DNA from: Asterias amurensis | Lineage: Eukaryota > Echinodermata > Asteroidea > Forcipulatida > Asteriidae | NCBI RefSeq assembly: GCF_032118995.1 | Contig: NC_092649.1 | Coordinates: 25,597,927-25,661,926, forward strand | DNA: 64,000 nucleotides | Direction of reading: 5' to 3' | Shown: positions 36,125 to 47,818 of the stretch, piece after piece | Numbering within the stretch: the stretch's first letter is position 1 | Layout: each line of letters starts with the position of its first letter | The notes under the pieces: model-generated | What the model saw: only the letters and a program-made list of their open reading frames with translations | Databases searched by the model: none | Told to the model about the DNA's origin: nothing | Program-made: the position numbers and the translations under genes

Positions 36125-36235
36125 AGGGAAAAGTTTCCGTATGGTGCCACCACTTCTTCATTCGATATGAAATAATATAGTTTCTAATTTACCTCAATGA
36201 GACTCATCAAATTTTTATGAGGACTCTGAGCAATT
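36125..36235. repeat. Partial copy of the family C MITE
   Basis: Shares AAGTTTCCGTATGGTGCCAC and CACTTCTTCATTCGATATGA with the complete element at 22,965-23,095. Only one terminal repeat is visible. Confidence 0.6.
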
Positions 36236-36744
36236 GGAAAAATTGTTTATTTCCCAAACTGAGTTTGACCATGGAGCCCTTCAAAATCTATCATTACTCC
36301 CCAAGCTAACAATCAAACTGAAAATGAACTAACCTTGAGGTCCTGAACATAAAAATGAGTAAAATGTCGTTTTCCTCACAGCATACACAGCTCCCATCGA
36401 TGTCTTCATGGCCGGCCCTCCCATTATAGGCAGATGGTTCCACAATTAACCGGTTCACCGTCGCAGTAAAAAATAAAAAGACAAAATACAAACACTCAGA
36501 AAAATCCACTTGGAAACAGAATTATTCCATTTTAGTTTTAGGATTATGTCAGGTGTAATAAATGGTGTGCGTGGTTGTTACGTGACGGTGCAAAACAATG
36601 ACTGATGGTGTGAAGTTATGATGACATATTAAGATGTGACTTAATGAGCTTAGTAGATTTAGGTTAGTGTGCAACGCTGCGCATACAGTAACTGGGTTGG
36701 ACGTGCAAGTTTGGTTAGTAGAGTTATGAATAAAATGGTGATAA

Positions 36745-36880
36745 TTATAAGGATGATAGTATACCTTTCCGGGTGGACGTAGTCCCTCTGTGCGGTCATA
36801 CAACTCAGTAGAGTCCCAGGATTTAAAGGTGTGTCCAGGAAGTTTAGTAGCATGCAACTTTATCATCAACATGATTCCAA
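36745..36880 (-). other. Weak candidate exon
   Basis: Minus strand encodes ...KLPGHTFKSWDSTELYDRTE and GLRPPGK, ending at a good donor (GGAAAG|gtatac). It may belong to the cysteine-rich array at 31.5-36.5 kb, but I found no phase-compatible partner. The rest of 36.9-39.0 kb shows nothing that I can support; ORFs near 38.1 kb have no recognisable domain. Confidence 0.2.
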
Positions 36881-39092
36881 TGATGGGTTTTTTTCATGAG
36901 AGAGCATGTGCAGATGAGAAGGACCCCGTACATTGTACCAGGTTTCCACACTCAGATGACCTTTGCTTTCTGGACCTTGTTCATAGACAAGTACAAACAA
37001 ACAAATACATATATTTTATAGAACAAAAAGAGTAGGAAAGAAAGGATCCAAATAAAAGGTGGGAATATTAAAGCCAATCAAAGTTTTAATTTTAGAAATA
37101 ATTGGTGGCTATACAAAAAATGGGAGTCAAATGGCGAAGACAAAGAATGGTCCATGAAAGGATGGGTTACTGGACCATGTGTGGTAAATGTATTGTATGT
37201 AAGGGAAATAACAGGTACATGATTAGAAAGCAAGTTGCATCGTGATGCAACTAACAATGGTCATTTACTAACAGGTATGAGGAACCTGTGGAAATACATA
37301 TTTATATAAAAAACTATATGTTTATAGGCCTATAGTAAAATTGTATAAAATTTAACACGCATTGTGTACTAAACAAATTTTATTGCTTTAATTATAACAT
37401 AATCTGTTTCCCCTTTGGCTTGCCATACTATGGCTAGCAGAGTGCATGTGGTTTATATATTATTTATATAGGTCACAAAGATAAGTTGGAGCTGTCCCCT
37501 TTAGGGGGAGCTATAGACAAGATTTTAAAATCCAAATGCTTATTTTACTGGAAGCCGATGCAAACAATTGTCTGGGATCCATTGGCTGATGCACTGTAGA
37601 AGTGTGAAGTGGAGGCGTGCTGCTTGTCTTTATCAGTTTTTTGAAATATCAGGCAGGCTAATAACAGGTTGTAAACTTGGATACGAGGATTTTATATAAA
37701 ATAAAATAAAAAAAGATATGAGGCGGACACTATAGCTAATAAGAAACTTGGTCTAAACCTGAAACAATTCAATTGTGATGGAAACTGTAGGTTTCTGGCT
37801 CCGCAGAGAAAGGTCAAAAACTATGGTGAAGCACACCATTGAGTATCAGGGGGTGGAGTGTGGAGGCGAGGATTCTAGATAACGGTGAAAGTTTGATTTG
37901 AAATTACTTTTTTTTGCGGTGTGGATTTTCTGGACCCACGCTGAGCTCACTATATGGAAAGAAATGAGAGACTTATTTTTGCGAGATCCAGTTTCAAAAA
38001 AACACTCGAGGTGCATACCATGAATGACAAATTGTTCAAGAGAGGTTCGAGAAGACGGTCGATAGCTAGGCCCTCTAGAAATATAGTCATTGCAGTTATA
38101 GGAGTCCGAAGGAAGCATGGTGAAATATCGTAGAAAAAACAGTACTCACAAAGCACAGCACAGCACATCAAATGGTGACATATGAAATAAGGCAAAACAC
38201 TCTCGAGACTAGCTTTAGCCAACATGGTATACCGTCCCCAGCACACAACCACGGCGTAGCAAATGAGCCCAGTCGACCATGCTGCATAGATTTTCGTAAT
38301 GGAAATTTCCAACTCAATCACGTGCTTACTTAGAGAAGAGCTATTGTAACACTTTAACAACTTGGTTATTCACATGCAAATTAACCAACGGAGCATGCAA
38401 TCGCCACACCCAGATAACAAAGAAACTGGATCCAAAAACCGCGCGTCTTAATCACTGCGATCTCATAGTTGTAGCGATCAATGGAAACTTTGTGGGCTTT
38501 TACTTTCTGCCCTAAGTCACCTACACTACATCCAGGGGCCAGTTTAAGACACTGTTGGTAATAACTTAAAAATATTTTTTAGCATAAAACCTTTGGTAAT
38601 GAGCAATGAAAAGAAGTTGATAGTGTTAATCATTGTGAGAAACGGCTCTCTCTGAAGTAAAACGTATGGTAGAAAAAGACGTGTATTCTAACGGCTAATT
38701 AGATTATTAAATAGTGGACCGAATTAGCTTTATGAAGAAGTAATCCTGGAAATTGGGAGACATCTAGTTCAATATAAACAGTAATTGTGGTCTTATCAAC
38801 AACTAATAACTACACAATGAAAAAAGGTAAATGTCTGTACTGGTTTATTCGCACTGCATGGTGCATGGACATAACCGATCAAGATTTTCGACGGTATCTC
38901 AAAAACACTCAAACCTTAAGAAATGAAATGTTCACAACTAATAGTTTTATTAAATATTTCTACTTTTATATAGGATTAAAACAATCGAACGGTGCCTTTC
39001 AGATCTGCTAAAAATTTAAACAGATTAATATGATATACTCTTGTATAGACCCCGTGTCTTTTAATAGCTTATTAGTGTTTTTAAGTTGATGG

Positions 39093-40267
39093 TACACTGT
39101 AAAAAAATTGGGTAAACAAATGCCCACATTTTTATACATTTAAGGGCGAATAGTGAACTCCTCCAACTTTTGGGCAAAGTATTACCCATCAAAGTTGGGC
39201 GCTCTGATTGCCAAATAATTGGGTAATATTTCATCATCAATAGTTGGGCATATTTTGGTAACCAACAGTTGGGTAATTTTTTGTTTACCCATTTTCTGGG
39301 TATTTAATAATTATCAATTACCCACTTATTGGGCGATGATTTTATTCATGATCTAGTTAAAATGTTTAACCATTTTCGGTGTTATCCAACAAATGGTGAA
39401 TGTATTTAACCCTTTGATTTACAGTTTCTCCTGTGATACGTCATACAACCAGGCATGTAAAATATATTTTCCACGATGGCAAACGGTGGTGAGTTGTGAC
39501 CTTGGCATCTCTATCAAAATCGTGAGGGTGCTCAGTGGTTTGTAGATGCTTTGGAAGGTTAGTTTTTAACTAAATAAAGTGTGTTTCCTGTTCAGTTGTT
39601 GTACACAGTCGTGACAGTTGCAGCGCAAGCAATGCAGTGATAGTTCCATGCATGTATTTCATACACAAAGCAACACAACAACCACGCATACATGCCACAA
39701 CCGGCGTTGCACATAATGGCATGATTAAACTGAAACTATCACAGTAGTGTCAATGTGTTGCTCGCTCTGCAATTGTCACGACTATATGTACGACTGAATA
39801 GAAAACACAACTTCATATTTAGTTAAAAACTCACCTTCAAATTGGATCTATATCCACTGGACAACCCCGCTCGTCACAGCCACTCCTCCACTCGCCATGT
39901 TGGAAAATATCTTTGTTCTACTGTTTAATGCCCAACTTTTTGGCAACTCTTTAATCGTAGTGCGCATGATCGGACGATTTTGACCAACTAATGTGCATAA
40001 TTTTAACCAACAATCGAGATTAATTAAAATTACCAAAAAGTTGCCCAATAAATAAGCAAAAGTGTAACCAACAGTTATGATGAATTCAGATTACGAAATA
40101 TTTTCCCAACACTTGCCCAACTTTTGTTTCGCTTTTTAAACAAAGAATGGGCAAACAAAATGTTTGCCCAACAAGACCAATTATTTGTTTTGTTGGGTAA
40201 TTATCGACCAATAATTGTTGACGTTACTTTGCCCAACAAATGATTTGACCAACGTTTTTGCAGTGTA
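39093..40267. mobile_element. Large foldback element, two inverted arms of about 580 bp
   Basis: The ends are TACACTGTAAAAAAATTGGG and, at the right in reverse complement, TACACTGCAAAAACGTTGG. The left half repeats TTGGGTAA and GCCCA words and the right half their complements. Deeper in, ATGGCAAACGGTGG...GTTGTGAC at 39,476 on the plus strand matches ATGGCGAGTGGAGGAGTGGC at 39,897 on the minus strand, each followed by GAAGGT(G/T)AGTTTTTAACTAA and then GTCGTGACA(G/A)TTGCAG. Nearly the whole 1.17 kb is therefore one sequence present twice, head to head. The ATG...AAG|gtgagt segment looks like a first exon with a splice donor. The superfamily is not clear. Confidence 0.8.
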
Positions 40268-40569
40268 GAGAGACAAAATAACATTATTTGAAGCTTTACG
40301 CGAAACCCCACTCCAGAACTTTCTTATGTATACAAATTTGAATTTACATATAAATGCCCGCCATTTTCTATAAAGGAAGTCTTGAGTTGCACAAAAATGA
40401 TGAATGGATTGACGCATGTCAAGTCTTCCTTACAAAAAACAAGTACCCCTTTTTCTACGAAGAGTGTTAAATCCTCTTTCAAATTCTCTTGGGTGGCAAC
40501 TCATCAGTCATTTTGGCATATTTGAGAGAATTAGTAAAACATGATAATATGTTGAGATTTTGGTTATTA

Positions 40570-40745
40570 TTTGTGATTTTACCCATATACAACGATGTGT
40601 GTTAGCACTGTATATACTCAACACTTGATCGAGCTCTGTGAAAAAAAAAAAAAAAAAAAAAAACACAGGCATATTACTCGGATGGGAAGCAACCCAAGAA
40701 CTTTGCGATTCTAGAGTCTTAGACCGTTGGTTGGGCCACACACAG
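40570..40745 (-). repeat. tRNA-derived SINE (CTAGTTGG family) with an A-rich run
   Basis: Shares the tail ATATACTCAACACTTGATCG-like and 'ACACAGGCATATTACTCGGA' segments with the copy at 3,794-3,976. A poly-A run (about 23 A) interrupts it. It lies just beyond the 3' end of the SLC16-like gene. Confidence 0.55.
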
Positions 40746-40798
40746 TTGGCCAATCACGGTTCACCAAACTTGCGGTAGTAATGTTGCATTAGAAAGTT

Positions 40799-43700
40799 CT
40801 ATTCCTGAACCGGGTGAGTTTGTCCGTCATCATCCTCTATCCCAGCTTCGAGTTTTTTCAACAGAGGCATCAAGAAGATCTGCAGAGTCACTGTGAATTG
40901 CAAGCCCGCCAAGACGTAGAACACCACCACTAAACTCCCCAATTCTTCGTACATCCAACCTTAATGTAGAAATGGAATATATAAATTGAAGAATTATTGG
41001 TTGCTTATGATTGCCTTTTGGTCCCAAAGTAGATGTGTTAAAGTGGCATATTTGTGTAAAGGCACTCTAAGCCGTTTAGTGTCGATGGGGTCTTGGGTAT
41101 CACAAAATGCTTTCTAATGGTACTCACTCCTTCAAGAGTGCTGATGTACATCTTTGGAAGTTTACCACACTATGTCAAACAAAAACTATATTGATAAATT
41201 TAAAAATCAGGTTAAAAAACACATTTGTTTAATCAATGTTATCACAATGAATTTCATTCTTGTCTGTCATTTTCAATAATTGTATTTCTTTCTCACTTTA
41301 CAGCGCCATCATGGACCTCATACGGTGATATTAGAAATAAAACGGTTCCTCAGAGATTCTGCCCCCCCCCCCCCCGGGTAAAGAAAAAAATACACTGGTT
41401 CCCTGTCTTTATCCGCAGTGATAAAAACATGAACCACCCCATCAAATCAAATGGTTTCACTGGACAGACATGCAGTGACGAAGGCTTCCATATCAGTGTT
41501 ATGATGGTACGAAGTGATGTAGTTTGTACAACGTCTGCTTTTTTGTTTTTTAGTGTTAAGCCTTTATCCATCCTTGCGGATAAGGAAAGGGACCAGTCTA
41601 TTCGGAAATTAACATGTGCCAAAGGCAGGCGGTTGATTCAAAAGAGGGCGCAATCAGAACAAATCTGTACACAGTTTGCCGTATGGGGGACAGAACCTCC
41701 TGGAGGACACATACTGATATCTAACTTAGATTGAGGAGGATGATACACAAATATAATTTGTCTCCAAGTCATGGACTTTTTAAGGGTTTGCCTAATTGGA
41801 TGAACATAGATCTTACCGGCAAAAATTGGCCCTGCCAGATCACCTATGCCTCCAAACAAATCGGATATCCCAATCGCAGATGCGAAGTTGTGAAGGCCAA
41901 CAATTTTGCGAAGAAGGACATAACTGACTGCACTGCACATCCCTGTGCCGATGCCCATGAAACACGCTGAGGCCACCAGTCCCCCGCCTCCCTCTGCCTG
42001 CGTGCAAAGTACTCCGATAGTGGAGAGCAACTGGGAAAAACCGAACACGGCTTCCGCTGATACATTCGGTCTGATAAGGAAGCCACTTATGGCCCGACCC
42101 CCAAGACTTCCAAAGCCCATAACACTGAGAAGATATGTAGCATCCAATGGCTCGAAGCCATAGTCCAAAGCCATGGGTACGATGTACACCACATAAACGA
42201 TATAAACGATTGATAACTCTAGGTACATCAGACAGTACAATGTAAACCGATAGCTCTTCACGAGTAAATCCAGTCGTAATTCAGAGAGCAGCCTGTGAAT
42301 ATTTTTCATTAATGACAAACAACGCTTATCCTTGTCTACATGTAGATAAACTCGGTCGGGGACTTTTCCATCCAACAGTTCAGAATCATTTTGATGTTCG
42401 GTGGTAGTCTTAGCATGCCCTAGAGGACGATAGAGGGCGCCAACTGCACACACATTTAAACATATTGCACCTGTGATGAGCATGGTTCCCCTCCAACCGT
42501 ACATATCGAGGAGTACACGAAGTACAGGCGGTGTCACGATCATACCCAAACCAATTCCAGAAGACGTGAAGCCACTGACTATGGCAAAGTACTTATTGAA
42601 GTACTGCGCAGAAGCAACCCCAGCGGCTGTGAAACATAATGCGATACCAAGTCCTGCCGTAACAAACAGAATATTCCAAATAGTTAATACATGTTTGTAC
42701 ATACCCTCACCACTCATTGGTGTTCACCGTCTCTAGCTTAACTACGCAAGAGCTTGCACCTAAATATATTTTGACATCATATAGCAACTGTCTATGTAGT
42801 CCGAGGAACTCAAGATATAACTTGTGACCAACATTGTACCAAACAGTATGCAAATCTAAAACCTATTAGAAACGTATAAAACCCTGAATGAGTCTTTCAT
42901 AATCAAAGCGTGTCAATATATTGCACACTAAAGTGCAATAAAAAAAAAGACCGTCATTGGAACTTTAGAACGCGGGTAAAAGTGAACTTACCGGTGACAG
43001 CGCCTATCAAATACATTTGAAATATAGCCGTGGCCCAAAAGCTCAAAACGAGTGCAGCAAACATCAGAAAACCGCCACACATCCATGCAAATCTACATCC
43101 CAGGCGATTCACAACCACACTAGCCACAACAGCTGTCACAAACCACACAAAATAATTATTTCGTAAGTTGAATATTATACTACAGGAGAAAAAAAACAAG
43201 ACCAAAGTGGGCCCAATTTCGATTCATGGCTCTGCTTGCCGCCGAATCCTGCGCTTAAGATCACTATTTTCCGCTTAAATGCAAGCGCCGAATTTCTGCG
43301 CTAGCTGTGTGTATAAGCGTATTTTGCGCACAAGCCAAAATTCCCCACTTGACCCGTAAAATACGCTTGAGCACAGATTTCCCTGCTTCCGTAAGCCACG
43401 GAATTGGTCCCAGATCGTTGGCAACTGTGAGTAGTGAAGTTTACATTTTAAAAGGCTGGTTGATTTCGCTTTGTATTAATTTTTGTTTTTGCCTGAAGCA
43501 GTATGCTTAAGTGTCGTTGTGGCCGAGCAAATAAGAGCTACACGTTCAAACGCTGGTGTTTCTGACCAGCATAGTGTGGGTGCAAATAACTTAACTTAAT
43601 TAATTTAACGTTGCATGTGTTGGGTTTCCTGTCACGAGCAGGTACATGTATACACCGTACCTGCAAAAAATGAAGATGAGGACATAATGCTGACTATTGC

Positions 43701-43895
43701 CCCGGTCTCAGCAGCACTGGAGTTGAAGTCAATTTGCCAGCTTGTGTAAAGAACCCCTGCACATCTCGTCAGTGCAGCCTGTAAGAAGTACACGATAAAG
43801 ACCGCCACGACGATCACATAGCCCCACCCACCGTCTGGTGGGTCGCTGTCTTTGCCAACTGGCTTCGATGTTCGTCTACCTCTCGAGTTAGACAT
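40799..43895 (-). CDS. Monocarboxylate-transporter-like protein (SLC16 / MFS family)
   Basis: Four coding exons, 43895-43661, 43132-42992, 42653-41817 and 40959-40799, join in phase (1, 1, 1) to give 457 residues. Proton-linked MCTs are 12-helix plasma-membrane carriers for lactate, pyruvate or related acids; SLC16 also holds carriers of other substrates, so the substrate here is unknown. The signature DPPDGGWGYVIVVAVFIVYF opens helix 1. VVVNRLGCRFAWMCGG and AQYFNKYFAIVSGFTSSGIG (the conserved loop and helix 5) follow. A hydrophilic central loop (about residues 195-240, KTTTEHQNDSELLDGK) separates the two six-helix halves. The second half has DATYLLSVMGFGSLGGRAIS and GISDLFGGIGDLAGPIFAGW. The C-terminus is short (KKLEAGIEDDDGQTHPVQE). 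Length matches the family and no damage is seen. Confidence 0.93.
41395..41620. repeat. Repeat with TTTATCC...GGATAAAG ends
   Basis: Shares CTGTCTTTATCC and CTTGCGGATAAGGAAAGGGACCAG-type segments (also AGTCTATTCGG) with copies at about 49,660-49,890 and 59,270-59,580. Lies in the last intron of the SLC16-like gene, next to a poly-C tract at 41,362. Confidence 0.55.
43209..43412. mobile_element. MITE, complete copy (GGGCCCAATTTC ends)
   Basis: Left end GGGCCCAATTTCGATTCATG and right end CACGGAATTGGTCCC are inverted. Inside, GCGCTTAAG, CCGCTTAAATG and TACGCTTGAG recur. Lies in intron 1 of the SLC16-like gene. Truncated relatives are at 7,310, 12,868, 17,366, 49,603 and 50,890. Confidence 0.78.
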
Positions 43896-44094
43896 GGTCC
43901 TTTATCTGGGTGATCAACCAGTTGCATAAATCACAAAAGATGAATAATGCAAAATGTTTTAAAATTATCAATTAATTTACAGTATAGGGCATACATGGCT
44001 GTGTTCATTTAAAATCCAAAACAACAAAGACATCAACTCAGACATGGACAACAAAAACAGCAAAACAGACAAGGACATTAATAATAATAATATC

Positions 44095-44412
44095 GAAGTC
44101 TTATATAGCGCACGTATCTACCAAACAAGGTACTCAAGGCGCTCAGTACATGTAGATACAAACTTTCAGAAAGATAGGTAATTGCAGTGATGAATTTTGA
44201 GACCTAATTAGTTAGCACCTTATAAGGGTTTAAAGGTGCTACGGCGCATTAAGCAGCCACAGCCAGGAACACCGGGGCGAACCCATTCTCTTATCGATAA
44301 GTGCTCTGGGTTCTTTGCGTTACATAACACATGGGACCAACGGCTTTACGTCCCATCCGAAGGACGAAGCAATGGTCAAGTGTCTTGCTTAAGGACACAG
44401 GTGTCAACAAGT
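44095..44412 (-). repeat. tRNA-Leu-family SINE, minus orientation, head lost
   Basis: In reverse complement: CACCTGTGTCCTTAAGCAAG, CATCCTTCGGATGGGACGTA-like, GTTACGCAAAGAACCCAGAG-like and the tail GGTGCTAACTAATTAGGTCT. It matches the 3' three-quarters of the full copy at 20,345-20,715. The stretch 44.4-45.6 kb shows no supported gene; it probably holds the upstream region of the SLC16-like gene. Confidence 0.75.
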
Positions 44413-46689
44413 ATCAACTCAACAAAAGAAACAAAGACAGCAACTAATACATGAACAACAATGACATGAATATGGAAAACAGGAGTAAAATTTAAACGAA
44501 GTATAAATGGGAGCTGGATAAACACTTAAAAAAATAACTATTGCTGATGTTGTTCCATAGCTTAGAGAGAACGGGGAACAGGGCTGTTTTTATACCGGTT
44601 GGTTTTGCAGCGAAGAATTGAGAGGCGATTACTGTTTTTTAATTATGACTATATGAGTTTGTGTTCTTTGCTCAGGAATCCAGCTACTAAATTTATCACC
44701 TTTAGGAGTACACACAAATTTAGCACAGTTCCTCTCTCCTAGTATAGGTTTTCTCGGCCAATTTCGGAAAAAGAGCAGCCAATTTAACTGTCAAACTATT
44801 CTATTTCTTCGCGCGAAATCGAATGCTACTGAAAAGGGTCTTTCGATTTCGGTTTATTATTAGTCAAATGTAATGTTGCGTCATTCGATTTAACAAAATA
44901 ATCATTTAATTAACAATTCATCAAACCAGCATTCAAATTCGCAGTCGCTTCTTGAGGCGTGTGTGTCTCGAAAAAGAATGACGATACACTAAATTGAACA
45001 TAGTGCTAAAGGAATTTGACTCGACTCAAAACGAAATTGAATGGCCGAATTCTGAATTTGAAACGCAGTAACAACTAGAGAGGCAAAACAGCTTTAATTC
45101 GAACGCATGAAAATGAAATGAAATTGGCTGCTCATTTGCCGAATTTGACCGAGAAAACCTATATTAGCGAGGGTAGGGTACAGAGTGCACGCTCATTTAG
45201 TGATTGTCCATATATCCATTGTGTTGAGATCCGAGTATATTATTCTGCATGCTCTTTTTTGGAGCTGTTCATGGGTTTTACACTGTTGATGTGTAATTGG
45301 ACAAACAAACAAACAATCAAGCAGCACCAACAAACAATTTGGAAGTATGCAAACAAACGTCTTGGGAAAAACTTTTAATAGCGGATCTATAATCACAAGG
45401 CTTTTAAAACACCTGTAAGGCAAAGTTTATAAACAAATATTAAAACATTACCTTTAGTGTAACTGGTAACATTAATCTTACCAAAAGTCACAGTAGTGTG
45501 AACTGACTGTAATAACTAACTGGGTGAGCTTACTGTTGCCATGGAACACGTCGGCGCAGAATCCGTTTATGACGGTTATCGGGCGATATTTCAACACTAG
45601 CGCATAATGACAAACTTTGGTGCATTGTTCATAGTTCATAGTTCAATTTATTTCCACTTAATCACTTAAAAATGAAAACACATAACATTACAAGTGGGGG
45701 AGGGTCAATAATTTACAAATTCGTGACACTCTGGATTAAAGGACAAAATTGTGTACAGTTTTTCTAAAGGACCAGAGCAATTCTAGAGAGTTGTGCCCGG
45801 CTTAGGTGACCTAAAGCCAAGGTCAGCCTGAGGTCCAAAGTCACGAGCTGTATAAATGCAGATAATGATTGCAAATCACGGTTGACAAGCAATATTTTAA
45901 CACTGTAAGCCTATAGAAATGCATTTAGGTCGTTTTTATGCAAAGATTTCGGTCAAAATATATTTTAGTATTATTCTATTACAGCACGTTAATTCGGAGG
46001 TCCAATTCATTGTTCTATGTTCCACTCTAAATTATCTAAAATTTACCTTATAGGCTACCAGTACTTTTCCCCCATGTTTATGTTAAAGACTAAAATAAAT
46101 GAGTATATAAATTACTACAACAGGCTACTAAAACAGTCATTTGCGTCTACATCAGACCAACGAACTCGAACCTGCTCTGTTTGCTGGGGTGGCGAGTTTG
46201 CTTGTTCTGTTGTTTGTTGATGCTAATAATATATATTTCTTAATAATTTCAATTACACTTTCTTCCAAAAAGGTGCTACACATTGATAAGTTGAAAATAC
46301 CGGCAGGCCATTTTGTACAGTCAGGAAACGAACCAAAAGCCCTTGATTTATACTCCTGAAAACGTTGGTTCCCTTTCCGATAGCGGTCTTTATTCAATAA
46401 AACAGAAGATAAAAGTTGTAGCTTTGACTTTAGAATCTATAAACTAAGTGTTAAGCAAAGCTATCTGGTGTTGATTAACACATTTGAAATGCATAATTAA
46501 TTATATGGTGGAACAATTCATCGGTGCTGGGCTTTTTCAAGCTAAGTTTCTTAAACACCGAATCTACAACATTTTCACCAACATCTTTTAGGTCAAATTT
46601 GTTTTATTACCTGCTCCTGCAATAGAAGCCTCAAACCGTGTCAAAAATTGTGGCTACCGCTACAGCTACGGCTAAGATTGTTGCTACGA

Positions 46690-46870
46690 ACATTATTCCC
46701 AGTACACAAATTCCCATTGAATCCCATTGAGTCCCTTTGACATGTTTAATGGGATTCAATGGGATCCTATTGTTTTAATGGGATTTAACTGGGTCCATTG
46801 AACCCCATTTAGTCACAAATTCCATACCAATCCCATTAAATCCAATTAATCCCATTACTGCTTTTAGTAG
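46690..46870. repeat. Array of AATGGGATT words in both orientations
   Basis: The word AATGGGATT or its complement AATCCCATT recurs about ten times in 180 bp. The centre TTAATGGGATTCAATGGGAT reads against flanking TTGAATCCCATTGAGTCCC, so the block folds on itself. The surrounding 45.6-48.5 kb shows no gene that I can support. Confidence 0.75.
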
Positions 46871-47691
46871 TGGATAAACCTGACTGAGACAAAACTGACG
46901 CAGTAATAGTTTCATTCTGAAACCATAATTCTGACCATTTAATAGGCATAGGCCTTCATGAAAAGCCATTGCGTATCACAGCCAACGGTAATGGCTTGAA
47001 TCTCGATGCTCACTGAGGTAAGCAGTGGATTGAAGGACAGGAGCAATATCAGAATAATTAGCAATGGTTGTGATAAGAGATTTCAAATGCTAGCCGGTCT
47101 ATATTGTATTATGTGATCGGTTTTTGGTTCTTGAGAGCCACAAAGAAAGCTTGATCAGCATCCAAATGACTGAAATGGAGCACATGTTCGAAGTACGGGT
47201 TTTAGCTGCTTGCTAAATAGTATATTCTGCTTAACAGCTTTAAGAAATTGGGCAAATTGTAATAAACAAACAAACATTACAAACAACCAAACACCTCCAA
47301 CACCCCCCCCCCAAAAAAAAAACACCCACACAAATTCATCCCCCTGTACTGCATGTGTTCTAAGGTAGGTAAGAGCTGTAAGAGCGAGAGAGGGCGCTAA
47401 ATTTGAAAATTATTTTATTCGCAAAATTGTTGACGATCGTCCATAATTTAATATCAAAGTGTTTGAAGAAATTGAACATCTGCTGCTGCTGTCTATCGTC
47501 AGTCTAAATTGAAGGTTGGTAGGTATTTTTTTCATTTACTTCGGCCACTTCGAAAACTTAAGCTAGTGGGCTCGACTTTTTGACAATTTGAAGCGAACTA
47601 CCGATGAGCTGCCGTTAAAAAATTAAATAATAAATTACTCAAAAAATCCAATCCAACTCTACTATCATCCTACGTAGGCTACTAGCTAGAC

Positions 47692-47818
47692 TAGACCCAG
47701 TAACTGGGGCGCTGTACTCCTTTTCAACAATTTTTGACTTTATCTGTCGTATAGCTAGTACGACAGATAAAGTCAAAAATTGTTGAAAAGGAGTACAGCG
47801 CCCCAGTTACTGGGTCTA
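47692..47818. mobile_element. Perfect palindrome with 60-bp arms, probable hairpin MITE
   Basis: Arms 47,692-47,751 and 47,759-47,818 are complementary at all 60 positions, with a 7-nt centre (TAGCTAG). Arm start TAGACCCAGTAACTGGGGCG; partial pairing continues outside (CTAGCTAGAC / TAGCTAGACTA). A diverged relative is at 22,325-22,500, so this is a mobile family and this copy is very young or conserved by gene conversion. Confidence 0.92.

Larger units (their letters stand above)
31560..36480 (-). pseudogene. Decayed tandem array of cysteine-rich, possibly VWC-like exons
   Basis: Minus-strand exon-like pieces recur. One type at about 35,305-35,215, 34,830-34,745, 34,270-34,180 and 33,680-33,590 encodes GIMVTGMDTVCSYNPDG-W-RPG; three of the four copies then reach a stop. 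A second at about 35,100-35,010, 34,625-34,515, 34,030-33,920 and 33,490-33,385 encodes LTEPSTG...LYLDALL. A third at about 32,262-32,140 encodes DLCTICQCQNAKMTSDGCLA and then RSVPVSNMDERMCC. A related exon at 33,075-32,600 (FCPTCRCHGTKTTTSQ) contains a 34-bp minisatellite. C-Y...G..W and C-xx-C-x-C are features of von Willebrand type C modules of secreted proteins. I could not assemble a full-length frame, so a decayed array of host exons is likelier than a working gene. Copies may still be spliced in alternative transcripts. Confidence 0.42.

Noticed and set aside
37846-38360. Two overlapping minus-strand ORFs of 90 and 136 codons
   Set aside because: They overlap in different frames and neither shows a domain, splice partner or codon signal; one looks hydrophobic by composition only.
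38787-39011. Plus-strand ORF of 74 codons (MVLSTTNNYTMKK...)
   Set aside because: No splice partner, no domain and AT-rich composition; likely chance.
41225-41734. Plus-strand ORF of 169 codons
   Set aside because: It runs through a poly-C tract, a repeat and the 3' part of the SLC16-like coding frame's intron on the other strand, with no domain.
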